Below, in pieces: positions 54,122-63,096 of a DNA stretch of 64,000 bases. The DNA lies in assembly GCA_905339235.1 (NCBI GenBank), contig CAJPFG010000001.1, positions 186,001 to 250,000 on the forward strand, given 5' to 3'. The DNA is from Phycisphaerales bacterium. Lineage in GTDB: Bacteria > Planctomycetota > Phycisphaerae > Phycisphaerales > UBA1924. The translations under genes were made by a program, and so were the position numbers. Each line of letters opens with the position of its first letter. The first letter of the stretch is position 1. The notes beneath the pieces are model-generated. The model saw only the letters and a list, made by a program, of their open reading frames with translations. It was not told where the DNA came from and did not search any database.

Positions 54122-54616
54122 TTACTGGCCAGACTCGCCCGAAACCCGGGCCAGCAAGCCCTCGCACGCCGAGTTCACCATTTCGTACATCGCCTCGAAC
54201 CCGTTGTCTCCGCCGTAATACGGGTCCGGAACGACCAACTCCGACTCCGGCCTGCCGGAGAGTGCCGGGTCAAACGCCCGAAGCAGGTGCACACGCTCCC
54301 GCGGCGCCCCAAGGTGGAGCAGCCGGCTGCGATTCTCCAGGTCCATCGCGATGAGGTACTCAAACGTCACGAAATCCGTACCCGGCCGCAGAGCCCGCGC
54401 GATGTGCGATGCGTCCAGCCCCCGGGCCCGGGCGACCGCGACCGTCCTTGGGTCGGCCCCTTCGCCGGCGTGCCAGTCGCCGGTCCCGCACGAGTCAATC
54501 AGGAATCGATTCGCCAGGCCGCGCCGGGTGGTCAGGTCCGCGAACACCATCCTCGCCATGGGGCTGCGGCAGATGTTCCCGAGGCAGATGAACAGCACGC
54601 CCGTTTGGCCCGTCAT
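54122..54616 (-). CDS. Low-molecular-weight protein tyrosine phosphatase
   Basis: This 164-residue cytoplasmic phosphatase has the P-loop C11-x5-R17 in FICLGNICRSPMAR directly after the N-terminus and the general-acid loop DPYYGG late in the chain, both diagnostic. Members reverse tyrosine phosphorylation, often of exopolysaccharide synthesis kinases. Its ATG at 54616 overlaps the stop of the upstream glycosyltransferase by four bases, which ties it to a polysaccharide or glycan pathway. The frame continues open upstream but those residues belong to the other gene in another frame. Confidence 0.92.
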   Translation of the reverse strand: MTGQTGVLFICLGNICRSPMARMVFADLTTRRGLANRFLIDSCGTGDWHAGEGADPRTVAVARARGLDASHIARALRPGTDFVTFEYLIAMDLENRSRLLHLGAPRERVHLLRAFDPALSGRPESELVVPDPYYGGDNGFEAMYEMVNSACEGLLARVSGESGQ

Positions 54617-55659
54617 GCCAGACCCCCGAGATCGCTGAGAGACGCGGCGACCTGGCGCGCCAGCGGCTCTGCGCGTTGCCGCCCGGCCTCCTCCAGCGCG
54701 GCGCGAGCACCCTCCAGCACGCCCGGATTCGCCAGCAGAGCGCTCAAGGCCCCCGCCAGGTGCGGCGGCTCGCTCGACCGGGCCAGGCACACGCTCGCCT
54801 CTCCCGGAAAGAGCGGCGCTGTCTCCGGGCCCGCCGCCGTCACGACCGGCAGCCCCGTCGCGAGCACGCTCCGCAGCACGCACAGGGCATCGAACGCCGG
54901 TGGAACGCTCATCGGCATCAACGCGGCGTCGAGCGCCGGCAGAAACCTCATCACCGGCGGGCCCACCACGATCATCCGCCGGAGATATCCCCCCTCCCGA
55001 ACGTGCCGGCGCGCTCGCTCCAGGCCCGGAATGCCCCGCCGCACCAGCCCGGTGCACGGCAACGACCCCAGATTCAGCATTCCGGCCGAAAATGCGAGCG
55101 TGATCGCCGCGTCTGGCCCTTCGGAGAGCACGCCGACGACCCGCTCGCCGACCTCAATCTTCAGCCGCTCACGAAGTTCCTGCCGCGCACGAACCGGCCC
55201 CGGCCCGATCGGGGCCGGCCGGAGCGACGACCGGCTTCGTGTCGCTTCACCCGTCTCGGGATTCACGCCTCTGGCGTCGATGCTGGCGCCGGAAAGATCG
55301 ACCCGAGCGACGCGCGTGGGCAGCCCCCGCAGCCGCATCAGGCGGCTCCCGAACGAAGGGTCCCACGAAACCACCGCGTCAGGGTCGTGGTCATCCAGGA
55401 CGTTTTCGATGGCGCGCGAGGCCAGCCCGGCCCGCTTCAGCAACGGCGCGACCCGATAGGAAATCGGGGCGCCAAGAGCCCCCGCCGCGCGCGCCTCCTC
55501 CGACCCTCCCAGAAACAGCAGTTCGTGCCGCCTGTCTGTATCGAGCAGCGAGAGATCCCGGAACGCGAGCAGTTCCGCGTCCGACCGACGCCGGTTGCAC
55601 TCCGCCCCCGGTTCCGAAGGGGCGATCCACGCCGGGATGAGGTGCAGGATCGTGCGCAC
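54613..55659 (-). CDS. Putative glycosyltransferase (GT4-like)
   Basis: This 348-residue protein begins ILHLIPAWIAPSEPG and ends in a GT4-like C-terminal half: VVGVLSEGPDAAITL, ALDAALMPMSVPPAFDALCVL, and LATGLPVVTAAGPETAPLF, which parallels the nucleotide-sugar-binding E-x7-E region although the first Glu is replaced by Pro/Ala. It probably acts on an envelope or secreted glycan; the acceptor is unknown. It begins at GTG 55659, follows the lipoprotein gene by three bases, and is coupled to the phosphatase gene. Confidence 0.65.
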   Translation of the reverse strand: MRTILHLIPAWIAPSEPGAECNRRRSDAELLAFRDLSLLDTDRRHELLFLGGSEEARAAGALGAPISYRVAPLLKRAGLASRAIENVLDDHDPDAVVSWDPSFGSRLMRLRGLPTRVARVDLSGASIDARGVNPETGEATRSRSSLRPAPIGPGPVRARQELRERLKIEVGERVVGVLSEGPDAAITLAFSAGMLNLGSLPCTGLVRRGIPGLERARRHVREGGYLRRMIVVGPPVMRFLPALDAALMPMSVPPAFDALCVLRSVLATGLPVVTAAGPETAPLFPGEASVCLARSSEPPHLAGALSALLANPGVLEGARAALEEAGRQRAEPLARQVAASLSDLGGLA

Positions 55660-55662
55660 GGC

Positions 55663-56328
55663 TCACTTGCTGGAGATATGGGGGCGAGACTCGTGCTCAA
55701 AGAACAACTGCGCCAGCGCCAACCCGACATCTTCGCCCAGTTTCTCCTGAGCCTTCACGAACTCCGCGGGCGTGCGCGGGGGAGTCGCGGCCGATGCCCC
55801 CGGTGCCACCACCAACTCGTATCCCTCCACGTCGGACGGCCACACCCGTCCCGTTTCGCCCGCGGTGTCGATCACCTTGACCCGCAGCCGCGCCATCGGC
55901 TGAATCGTCTGGCCATCGGTTGTCAGCGTGAACTGCTTCACGGTCGCGTAGATCATGACCTCCGCCCGCGCGTTCCTGCACAGCGTGACCAGGTCCAGGG
56001 GCGCGCCGGCCTCTTCGCCCGCCGAGGCCTGAACGCCGGCGGTGGGGTCCACAACCTGCGTCAGCACGCCCTTCTTGAGCAGCACGTCGCCGGCTTCATT
56101 GGCGATCGCCAGCCTGAGCGTCCGGCGCGGGAGCCGGCTGGAACGATCGTCGATGAAGACGACGGTTGGCCGCGCCTTCTGCAGCGAGTACGCCGCGTCT
56201 GTCGTCGGCGGGCCCTTCAGCACAACCGCCGCGGTTCCGATGACGTTGCACCCCGCGAGCCCGGCCGCGCATCCAACCGCGGCGAGCAGCGAAGCCGCGC
56301 CGCGGATCAAAGGTCGTCGAAAAGTCAT
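55663..56328 (-). CDS. Lipoprotein of unknown function (paralogue of the next)
   Basis: This 221-residue protein has a signal peptide ending in GLAGC (lipobox, Cys27). The domain reads RPTVVFIDDRSSRLPRRTLR, then LCRNARAEVMIYATVKQFTL and LRVKVIDTAGETGRVWPSDV. Alternation of strand and helix and the V-I-Y-A/G pattern resemble TolB-N/LpoB/CsgG-like lipoprotein folds. It is similar in layout to the adjacent 222-residue lipoprotein, so the two are probably an old duplication. GGGAGC precedes its ATG. Confidence 0.6.
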   Translation of the reverse strand: MTFRRPLIRGAASLLAAVGCAAGLAGCNVIGTAAVVLKGPPTTDAAYSLQKARPTVVFIDDRSSRLPRRTLRLAIANEAGDVLLKKGVLTQVVDPTAGVQASAGEEAGAPLDLVTLCRNARAEVMIYATVKQFTLTTDGQTIQPMARLRVKVIDTAGETGRVWPSDVEGYELVVAPGASAATPPRTPAEFVKAQEKLGEDVGLALAQLFFEHESRPHISSK

Positions 56329-56346
56329 CGGATGCTCCCGGTGTGT

Positions 56347-57015
56347 TCAGTACTTGGGGTAGTAGGGTTCTTTATGGTCATAGAACGGCCACGAGGCGCG
56401 ATCGATGAGGCGGCCGCCCAACTGCGAATAGACCAGCGCCGCGGGCGTGTCGTTGGGCCCCTTGCCGGTTTCGTCGGGATAGCGGATCGAAATCGTCCGC
56501 TCGAAGATCGCCAGTTCGGGAGTAGGCGAAGAAGGGTCGTAGACCGAAATCACTCCCGACGCCATGCCGTCCCACACGTACGGATTGCCCGGATCGTGCA
56601 GCCTGTACTCCATGATCTCGAGAATCACGATCCGGTCCACGCCGCCGAGCGCCTCGGCGAGTTCCGCCTTGCTCTTGTACGTCCACGCCGGAGAACTGTA
56701 GATATAGGCGAGCACGTCATTGGCCGGGATGAATCCCCCGGCCCGCGGATTGTTCCCGGAGGAACTCAGGCGTGCCGTCAGCGTCGCCGTCAAATCATCC
56801 ACCATGGCGGGGAAGTCGCCCTGGATGCCCCGATCCGCCACCACGATGGCGGCGAACGACTTGCCTTCGAGAACCGTCGATTCCGCGTCCACGGTCTTGG
56901 TGGCGTCCTTGCGATAGTTCTCGACGGCGACCCCGACCAGTTGGCACCCGCCGACCAGAAGCGAAACGGCGCAAGCCGTGACGGGCGCAATGCAATTCCA
57001 GCGTGGTCTGTTCAT
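56347..57015 (-). CDS. Lipoprotein of unknown function (paralogue of the previous)
   Basis: This 222-residue protein has a signal peptide ending in LLVGGC (lipobox, Cys24). The domain has SFAAIVVADRGIQGDFPAMV, a helix with DLTATLTARL, then VDRIVILEIMEYRLHD and SGVISVYDPSSPTPELAIF, in the same order as its neighbour. The C-terminus is aromatic (WPFYDHKEPYYPKY). The fold pattern suggests an outer-membrane accessory lipoprotein. The ATG at 57015 has GCGAGG upstream. Its 3' end is 18 bases before the next gene. Confidence 0.6.
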   Translation of the reverse strand: MNRPRWNCIAPVTACAVSLLVGGCQLVGVAVENYRKDATKTVDAESTVLEGKSFAAIVVADRGIQGDFPAMVDDLTATLTARLSSSGNNPRAGGFIPANDVLAYIYSSPAWTYKSKAELAEALGGVDRIVILEIMEYRLHDPGNPYVWDGMASGVISVYDPSSPTPELAIFERTISIRYPDETGKGPNDTPAALVYSQLGGRLIDRASWPFYDHKEPYYPKY

Positions 57016-57032
57016 GATCGCCTCGCGTTGTG

Positions 57033-57521
57033 TTAGCCGGGCCAGGTCGCCAGTTTGTAGACCCAGGCCGCAGCCGTTCCCGCCGCCAGTGTCCATAAAC
57101 CCCGCGGCCGGACCATTGTTGCACAGATCGAGGCCAGACGCGAGCCCGTCAGCGCCACGTGCAGGCACCCCCAGAATCCCGCCGCCGAGCCCACCGCCAG
57201 CACCATCCCCATCGGCTGGGTCAGGAACGACGCCCCGAATCGGAGGTCCGCGGCATGGGAAAACGACGTCGTCATCCCGCAGGTCGGGCACGGTTTGTTG
57301 AACGCCATGACCCAGCCGCATGGGAACATGCCCAACTGCAGGTGCGTTCCGTGGCCGTCCGGACTCGCGTTGAGCCACGCAGCGGTTGAGAGGACCGCGA
57401 GAATCGCCACGGCGCACGCCGAGGCCCCCACACGGGCTCCAATTCCAACGCGAATCGCGACCCGCCCCGGCGCGCGACGGGGGAGCGGCGGAACGAAGGC
57501 GGGAGCACCGATTGTGGTCAT
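57033..57521 (-). CDS. DUF2752 membrane protein
   Basis: This 162-residue protein has about three hydrophobic helices and the DUF2752 signature CPTCGMTTSF after NKP, with the conserved Cys pair. The family is of unknown function and often sits beside membrane or respiratory genes. Here it follows nuoA on the minus strand after 28 bases. The start is the ATG at 57521; the open frame extends further upstream into nuoA. Confidence 0.82.
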   Translation of the reverse strand: MTTIGAPAFVPPLPRRAPGRVAIRVGIGARVGASACAVAILAVLSTAAWLNASPDGHGTHLQLGMFPCGWVMAFNKPCPTCGMTTSFSHAADLRFGASFLTQPMGMVLAVGSAAGFWGCLHVALTGSRLASICATMVRPRGLWTLAAGTAAAWVYKLATWPG

Positions 57522-57549
57522 GACGTGACACCCGCGGCGGAGCACAGCG

Positions 57550-57954
57550 TTAATCGAACTTGAAGACGCCCTTCCGGAAGCCGTAGACGTACGCCACAAC
57601 CGTCGTGAACAGGAAGAACAGGATTCTCATGAGCCACAGGAACGACTCGCTGGACCCCGGTGAGAGGTTGGGGAAAGTGGATGCCCACGGGTACAAGAAG
57701 ATGATCTCCACGTCAAAGACGAGGAAGACCATGGCGATTAGATAGAACCGCACGTTGAACCGCTTGCGAGCGGTTCCCACCGGGTTCATGCCGCTCTCGT
57801 ACGACTGGCCCTTCACCTTGCCCGGCCGCCGGGGGCCGATCACCTGGCTGGCCACCACGTTGCCAACCCCGAACGCGATCGCCATCAGCACGATGAGCGC
57901 GATGGGTAGGTATGAAGCGAGATCTGTCTCGGCGAGGGTGAGCATCTGTGCCAT
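57550..57954 (-). CDS. nuoA: NADH-quinone oxidoreductase subunit A
   Basis: NuoA is a small membrane subunit of respiratory complex I, beside the quinone site. The 134-residue protein has three helices and the family hallmarks YESGMNPVGTARKRFNVRFY and FLVFDVEIIFLYPWA. The start is the ATG at 57954, eight bases after a TACCAT; a second ATG at 57945 is an alternative. The other nuo genes are not next to it: the following gene on the strand is a DUF2752 protein. So complex I genes are split in this genome, or this is a lone copy. Confidence 0.93.
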   Translation of the reverse strand: MAQMLTLAETDLASYLPIALIVLMAIAFGVGNVVASQVIGPRRPGKVKGQSYESGMNPVGTARKRFNVRFYLIAMVFLVFDVEIIFLYPWASTFPNLSPGSSESFLWLMRILFFLFTTVVAYVYGFRKGVFKFD

Positions 57955-57962
57955 CGGTTCGG

Positions 57963-57968
57963 ATGGTA
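57963..57968 (-). promoter_or_regulatory. Extended -10 TACCAT 8 bases before nuoA start
   Basis: Minus-strand TGCTACCAT ends eight bases before the nuoA ATG. The 262-base region to 58216 shows no other clear element, and no CIRCE-type repeat for groL. Confidence 0.45.
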
Positions 57969-58192
57969 GCACAATCTGTGATGCCCGTGAGCGATCCAAC
58001 CCACCTGCCGCTTTGGCAGGAAGCGCGCGGCTTGGACTAGACGACGACGCCGCCGGGCAGGTGGTGGGGGCCATTCCTTCGCACCCAGCGTCCTCGGAGG
58101 GTGCGGGAAGTTGGCACCGACCTTGCCCACGCTTCTCCCACACCCGCGCGGTGACTACCGCCCGAACGAAGCCGTACTTATCAGACTCCTAA

Positions 58193-59932
<1,740 letters not shown>

Positions 59933-59977
59933 GAGCACAGTTCAGGCCGCGTCCGCGCGACCGGAGAGGATCTCGTC

Positions 59978-60196
59978 ATGGCCAAGGCATCCGACATTCT
60001 GAACAAGTCCGGCTCGAGCGGGCTTTCGCCGCTGGGCGCTCCCAAGGACGTTCTTGATCTCAACGCGACGCCCAGGAAGGACCTCTCGAAGGGCGAGAGC
60101 ATCGCGACGCACAAACCCGATTCCGGTCCCACGCTCCACGGCCCCGGCAAGGCGCAGGGCGGCGGGGGCGGCTCGGCCGCACGACCCAAGGTCTAA
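59978..60196 (+). CDS. Small Gly/Pro-rich protein of unknown function
   Basis: This 72-residue protein begins MAKASDILNKSGSSGL and ends in a Gly-rich run (GGGGGSAARPKV). It is low in complexity, without membrane helix or signal peptide, and probably disordered. GGAGAGG precedes its ATG at good distance, and it lies 45 bases after groL on the same strand, so it is probably a real gene of the groL transcript. No family is recognised. Confidence 0.55.
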   Translation: MAKASDILNKSGSSGLSPLGAPKDVLDLNATPRKDLSKGESIATHKPDSGPTLHGPGKAQGGGGGSAARPKV

Positions 60197-60226
60197 CCCA
60201 ACGAGCGGTGCCGTCCATGGCGCTTC

Positions 60227-60958
60227 ATGCGACAACTCCTCCACGACATCTTCAGCGATCTGCCGGGGCTCCTGCAGCGGTTCGTAGACTCCCACGGCGC
60301 GGGCGTCTACGCGCTGCTCTTCGCGATCGTCTTCTGCGAGACGGGCCTGGTGATCACGCCCTTCCTGCCGGGGGATTCGCTCTTCTTCGCGGTGGGGGCG
60401 CTCTGCGTCCCCGCGGCCGACGGTTCTCGAATCCTCGAACTCCAGGTCGCGGCGCCGATCCTCTTTGCCGCCGCGATCATCGGGAACACGTCCAACTACT
60501 GGATCGGCCGGGCGACGGGGCCGCGCATCTTCCGGGGCGAATCGGGGTCGCTCTTCGCCCGGCTGCTCAGCAGGAAGCACCTCGCGGCGGCGCATCGCTT
60601 CTACGAGCGGCACGGCGGGAAGGCCGTGATCCTGGGTCAGTTCCTTCCGATCATCCGCACGTTCGTTCCCTACGTCGCCGGGGCCGGCGCGATGAACTAC
60701 CCGCGCTTCATGATCTTCAACATCCTCGGCGCGGGGCTGTGGGTGAGCATCTGCGTCGGCGCGGGATACCTCTTCGGGAACATCCCGTGGGTGAAGCAGA
60801 ACTTCGAACTCGTCGTCATGGGGATCATCGCCGTCTCGGTGATCCCCGTTATCGTGCAGGTCATCCGCACCAGATTCCCGTCGCGGGCCGAGGCGCAGAC
60901 GGCGCCCCCGCCCGAGTCCATCCCGATCGATAACTCCAAGACCGGGGACGCCGCGTAG
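60227..60958 (+). CDS. DedA family membrane protein
   Basis: DedA proteins are inner-membrane carriers in the SNARE-associated/VTT family, with roles in lipid transport (for example undecaprenyl phosphate) and membrane homeostasis. The 243-residue protein has about five helices and the family segments LVITPFLPGDSLFF, YWIGRATG, FYERHGGKAVILGQFLPIIR with the conserved Arg, and VPYVAGAGAMNYPRF. It starts at ATG 60227 without a ribosome-binding site and lies between the two chaperonin groups. Confidence 0.88.
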   Translation: MRQLLHDIFSDLPGLLQRFVDSHGAGVYALLFAIVFCETGLVITPFLPGDSLFFAVGALCVPAADGSRILELQVAAPILFAAAIIGNTSNYWIGRATGPRIFRGESGSLFARLLSRKHLAAAHRFYERHGGKAVILGQFLPIIRTFVPYVAGAGAMNYPRFMIFNILGAGLWVSICVGAGYLFGNIPWVKQNFELVVMGIIAVSVIPVIVQVIRTRFPSRAEAQTAPPPESIPIDNSKTGDAA

Positions 60959-61018
60959 GCCCCGGAGCACAAACCACACGGGCCATGCCCGTCGAGCAGA
61001 AACCGCAGGAGATACAGA

Positions 61019-61309
61019 ATGGCCATCAAACCTCTCGAAGACCGCGTTCTCGTCAAGCCCATGGACCCCGAGACCAAGACCGCCTCGGGAATCTACCTCC
61101 CCGAGGCCTCGAAAGAGAAGCCCGTCAAGGGCGAGGTCATCGCCACCGGTCCGGGCAAGCGCCTCGACAACGGCAAACGCGGCGAGATGTCCGTCCGCAA
61201 GGGCGACACCGTCGTCTACGGCAAGTACGCGGGCACCGAAGTCGAGATCAAGGGCGTCAAGCACCTGATCCTGCGCGAGAGCGAACTGTTGGGCGTGATC
61301 GAAGGCTGA
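61019..61309 (+). CDS. groS: Co-chaperonin GroES
   Basis: The 96-residue co-chaperonin caps the GroEL cavity. KPLEDRVLVKPMDPETKTASGIYLP is the classical N-terminus with the mobile loop, followed by EVIATGPGKR and GDTVVYGKYAGTEVEI. GCAGGAG precedes the ATG. A palindrome ACGGGC-CAT-GCCCGT (60978-60992) lies in the 60-base leader. It is followed after 96 bases by the second groL, making the usual groS-groL order. Confidence 0.96.
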   Translation: MAIKPLEDRVLVKPMDPETKTASGIYLPEASKEKPVKGEVIATGPGKRLDNGKRGEMSVRKGDTVVYGKYAGTEVEIKGVKHLILRESELLGVIEG

Positions 61310-61314
61310 CGCAA

Positions 61315-61383
61315 GGGCCAATGGCAAAGCAGCCAAATGGCCACAGCGAACCGTCCGAGTTTGGCCCCTTGGCACTTCGCCAA
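61315..61383 (+). promoter_or_regulatory. Cluster of TTGGC/GCCAA inverted repeats between groS and groL
   Basis: GGGCCAA (61315-61321) pairs with TTGGCCC (61361-61367). Inside is TGGC/GCCA (61322-61335), and directly after is TTGGC-ACTTC-GCCAA (61369-61383). The nested structure fills most of the gap, and a ribosome-binding site (TTGAGGA) follows it before ATG 61406. It could tune mRNA stability or set the groS to groL ratio. Confidence 0.5.
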
Positions 61384-61405
61384 CATGGCAAATTGAGGAA
61401 CCGCA

Positions 61406-63022
61406 ATGAGCACCAAGCAACTCATGTTCAAAGACTCGGCCCTGGCCGAGATGAAGAAGGGCGTTGAGCGCCTCGCCGACGCCGTCAAGTGCACGATGGG
61501 CCCCGCCGGGCGCCATGTCGTCATCGAGATGTCCTACGGCGGCCCGCAGATCACCAAGGACGGCGTCACCGTCGCCAAGGAAGTCACGCTCCCCGAGCCT
61601 TTCCAGGCCATGGGCGCCAAGATGGTGAACGAAGTCGCCAAGCGCACCGCCGACAAGGCCGGCGACGGCACCACCGCCGCCACCGTCCTGGCCCAGGCCA
61701 TCTTCACCGAGGGTCTCCGGCACGTCGCCGCCGGCGCCAACCCCGTGCACCTGCACCGCGGAATCAACGCCGCCGCGAATATCGCGTCCGACGAGATCGA
61801 CAAGATGGCGATCAAGTGCAAGGGCAAGGAGGACTACCGCAAGGTGGCGATGGTCTCGTCAAACTACAACACCGAGATCGCCGACGTGATCGCCGAAGCC
61901 ATCAGCCGCGTCGGCGCCGAGGGCGTTGTCGAAATCGAGGACGGCAAGGGCGCCACCACGACGCTCGAGTACGTCGAGGGCATGCAGTTCGACAAGGGCT
62001 ACCTCTCTCCCTACTTCATGACCGACCCCAAGACCGGCGAGTGCGTCCTCGAAGACGCGTACATCCTCATCTACGAGAAGAAGATCAGCAGCCTGCCCGA
62101 CCTCCTCCCACTGCTTAACAAGACCGCCGTCACCGGCAAGCCCCTCCTCATCATCGCCGAGGAAGTCGAGAACGAGGCCCTCGCGACCCTCGTCGTGAAC
62201 CGTCTCCGCGGCATGCTCAAGATCGCCGCCGTCAAGGCGCCCGGCTTCGGCGACCGCCGCAAGGCCATGCTCGCCGACATCGCCGTCCTCACCGGCGGCA
62301 CCTTCATCGCCGAGGACCTCGGCCGCACCATCGAGAGCGTGGAACTCGCCGAACTCGGCCGCGCCAAGAAAATCATCATCACCAAGGACGACACCACGAT
62401 CATCGAGGGGGCGGGCAAGAAGGCCGACATCAAGGCCCGCGCCGAGCAGATCAAGTCCCAGCACGACAAGTCCACCAGCGATTACGACCGCGAAAAACTC
62501 ATGGAACGCCTCGCCAAGTTGACCAGCGGCGTGGCCATCGTCTCCGTCGGCGGCGCCACCGAGATCGCCATGAAAGCCGCAAAGGACATGGTGGACGACG
62601 CTCTCAAGTCCACCCGGGCCGCGGCCAAGGAGGGGTACGTCCCCGGCGGCGGTGTCGCGCTGCTCCGCACCCAGGACGCCATCCGCGCCGCGGCCAAGAA
62701 GGCCAAGTCCGACGATGAGCGCCAGGGATACGAGATCATCGCCCGCGCGGTCGAGTCCTGCTGCAAGCAGATCGCCGACAACGCCGGCTTCGACGGCGAC
62801 CTCGTCGTCGAGCGCGTCAAGGAGTCCAAGGGCGCCAACGGCTTCAACGCCGCCAGCGGCGAGTACATCGACCTGGTGAAGGCCGGAATCATCGACGCGG
62901 CCCTGGTCGCGAAGACCGCGCTCATCAACGCGGCCAGCGTGGCGGGGCTGATGCTGACGACCGATGTGCTGGTCACGGACCTGAAGGAAGAGAAGCAACC
63001 CGCTGAAGGCGCGGTTGCCTGA
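61406..63022 (+). CDS. groL: Chaperonin GroEL, copy 2
   Basis: This is the second GroEL, 538 residues, paired with groS. It shows [51 protein letters not shown] with the catalytic Asp, and [10 protein letters not shown]. It ends [12 protein letters not shown] without the Gly-Gly-Met repeat, so it is specialised relative to copy 1. GAGGAA precedes the ATG. Many planctomycetes have several GroELs, often with different substrates or stress responses. dnaJ follows 74 bases downstream. Confidence 0.95.
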   Translation: MSTKQLMFKDSALAEMKKGVERLADAVKCTMGPAGRHVVIEMSYGGPQITKDGVTVAKEVTLPEPFQAMGAKMVNEVAKRTADKAGDGTTAATVLAQAIFTEGLRHVAAGANPVHLHRGINAAANIASDEIDKMAIKCKGKEDYRKVAMVSSNYNTEIADVIAEAISRVGAEGVVEIEDGKGATTTLEYVEGMQFDKGYLSPYFMTDPKTGECVLEDAYILIYEKKISSLPDLLPLLNKTAVTGKPLLIIAEEVENEALATLVVNRLRGMLKIAAVKAPGFGDRRKAMLADIAVLTGGTFIAEDLGRTIESVELAELGRAKKIIITKDDTTIIEGAGKKADIKARAEQIKSQHDKSTSDYDREKLMERLAKLTSGVAIVSVGGATEIAMKAAKDMVDDALKSTRAAAKEGYVPGGGVALLRTQDAIRAAAKKAKSDDERQGYEIIARAVESCCKQIADNAGFDGDLVVERVKESKGANGFNAASGEYIDLVKAGIIDAALVAKTALINAASVAGLMLTTDVLVTDLKEEKQPAEGAVA

Positions 63023-63027
63023 GAGAT

Positions 63028-63092
63028 CCCGGTGCGCAAGCACGGGAATGAGCAACGACCACGAGCCCACATCCCGAAAGGCGTGTGGGCTC
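63028..63092 (+). promoter_or_regulatory. Two stem-loops between groL copy 2 and dnaJ
   Basis: The first, 63028-63046, is CCC-g-GTGC-GCAA-GCAC-GGG with a GNRA-type tetraloop. The second is a perfect 9-bp stem GAGCCCACA (63063-63071) with TGTGGGCTC (63084-63092), ending four bases before ATG 63097. There is no T tract. The second encloses the only purine-rich stretch before the start, so it could block translation when folded. Confidence 0.55.
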
Positions 63093-63096
63093 ATTC

